Part shown: in pieces, positions 5,770 to 6,576 of the stretch
Layout: each line of letters opens with the position of its first letter
Position numbering within the stretch: position 1 is the first letter of the stretch
The notes under the pieces: generated by a model
The model's database searches: none
The model's input: only the letters and a program-made list of their open reading frames with translations
What the model was told of the DNA's origin: nothing
Translations under genes and position numbers: made by a program
From: Gammaproteobacteria bacterium
Lineage (GTDB): Bacteria; Pseudomonadota; Gammaproteobacteria; GCA-001735895
Assembly (NCBI GenBank): GCA_021767985.1
Contig: JAASSH010000126.1
Span: forward strand, 1 to 6,576
Direction of reading: 5' to 3'
Length of the DNA stretch: 6,576 nt

Positions 5770-6576
5770 CTAGCCGACCAGCGTTTCTTCGGCACGATAG
5801 AGCACTTCCATACCGGCATCTTTTCGGCAGGCATTTTCGCTCAGGTAACGGCGCCAGCGCCGCGCATTCGGTTGCCCGTTGAACAGGCCCAACAGGTGTC
5901 GTACCACGCGCATCAACGGAATTCCCAATTCGAGTTGCTGCTCGATATAGGGATAAAACCGGTGCAACATTTCGCCACGGTCAGGCGTTGCGGATTGCTG
6001 ACGGCCAAACACGACCTGGTCGACGTCGTGCAACACGTAGGGATTGTTGTAAGGCTCGCGGCCGAGCATGACCCCGTCGACCTGCTGCAAGTGTTCGAGG
6101 CAGGCGTCGAGAGTCTTGATACCGCCATTGACGATGATCTGCTGCTCGGGAAAATCCTGCTTCAAACGATATACCCAGTCATACTTCAGCGGCGGGATTT
6201 CGCGATTCTGCTTTGGACTAAGACCCTGCAGCCAGGCGTTGCGTGCATGCACGATCAGGGCCGCCGCACCGGCCTCGACTTGCGCCGCGGCGAAGCCGGC
6301 GAAAACATCGTAGTCTTCCTGCTGATCGACGCCGGTACGGTGCTTGACCGTTACCGGCAGCGGCGTTGCCGATTTCAGCGCCGATACGCATTCGGCTACC
6401 AGCGGCGGTTGCTTCATCAAACAGGCGCCGAAGCTGCCGGATTGCACACGGTCGCTGGGGCAACCGCAGTTCAGGTTGATTTCGTCGTAGCCGTAGTCGT
6501 GGCAGATTTGCGCCGCTCGATACAGCAACTCCGGATCCGAACCACCCAGCTGAACCGCCAGTGGATGCTCCTGCTC
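5770..6576 (-). CDS. dusA: tRNA-dihydrouridine synthase A, N-terminus outside window
   Basis: DusA is an FMN- and NADPH-dependent enzyme that reduces uridines in the tRNA D-loop (positions 20 and 20a in E. coli). The window holds the last 268 residues; the start lies beyond the right edge. Visible landmarks, in fragment numbering, are HPLAVQLGGSDP (4-15), DEINLNCGCPSDRVQSGSFG (31-50) with the catalytic Cys at 39, PVTVKHRTGVD, IVHARNAWLQGLSPKQNREI (DusA-specific), IVNGGIK and GVMLGREPYNNP for FMN binding, and a C-terminal helical tRNA-binding part with HLLGLFNGQPNARRWRRYLS. The DusA subtype is clear from HARxAWLxGLSPKxNREIPPL. A TTG near 6528 can be read as a start, but the homology continues upstream of it, so it is internal. 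The gene lies just upstream of the protease-like gene. Confidence 0.96.
   Translation of the reverse strand, partial: EQEHPLAVQLGGSDPELLYRAAQICHDYGYDEINLNCGCPSDRVQSGSFGACLMKQPPLVAECVSALKSATPLPVTVKHRTGVDQQEDYDVFAGFAAAQVEAGAAALIVHARNAWLQGLSPKQNREIPPLKYDWVYRLKQDFPEQQIIVNGGIKTLDACLEHLQQVDGVMLGREPYNNPYVLHDVDQVVFGRQQSATPDRGEMLHRFYPYIEQQLELGIPLMRVVRHLLGLFNGQPNARRWRRYLSENACRKDAGMEVLYRAEETLVG

Overview
The window looks like part of a chromosome from a free-living, non-enteric gammaproteobacterium. The basis is the gene order surE-pcm-yqaA-nlpD-rpoS, all on the minus strand. This is the stationary-phase cluster as seen in Pseudomonas-like lineages, with a DedA-type membrane gene between pcm and nlpD. 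Protein sequences resemble Pseudomonas and other non-enteric homologues more than enteric ones. This placement rests on remembered family sequences, not on a search.

Layout from left to right. Positions 1-547 contain no convincing gene. They hold a 195-bp nested inverted repeat (76-270), an AT-richer spacer, and a probable rpoS terminator (491-514). Positions 548-4381 are the minus-strand cluster, transcribed surE to pcm to yqaA to nlpD to rpoS. Its junctions are very tight: a 4-nt overlap, a 1-nt overlap, then gaps of 17 and 12 nt. Two genes (pcm, yqaA) use GTG starts overlapping the upstream stop codon. A 90-bp divergent spacer separates surE from a plus-strand gene for a small Smr-domain protein (4472-4975). 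That gene converges on a minus-strand pair: an uncharacterised, membrane-anchored, metzincin-like zinc protease (4990-5763) and, 6 nt upstream of it, dusA (5770 to beyond the right edge).

The cluster joins housekeeping and survival functions. SurE (nucleotidase) and Pcm (isoaspartyl repair) preserve cell components in stationary phase. YqaA is a DedA-family membrane protein. NlpD is an outer-membrane lipoprotein whose degenerate LytM domain is expected to activate an amidase. RpoS is the general stress sigma factor. A candidate promoter inside the 3' part of nlpD could let rpoS be transcribed separately from the operon.

The items most worth a second look are the uncharacterised HExxHxxGxxD protein, the nested inverted repeat downstream of rpoS, and the charge-segregated N-terminal extension of RpoS with an 11-Asp run. 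I see no phage, insertion sequence, CRISPR array, tRNA or rRNA. Most of the window is ordinary core genome.
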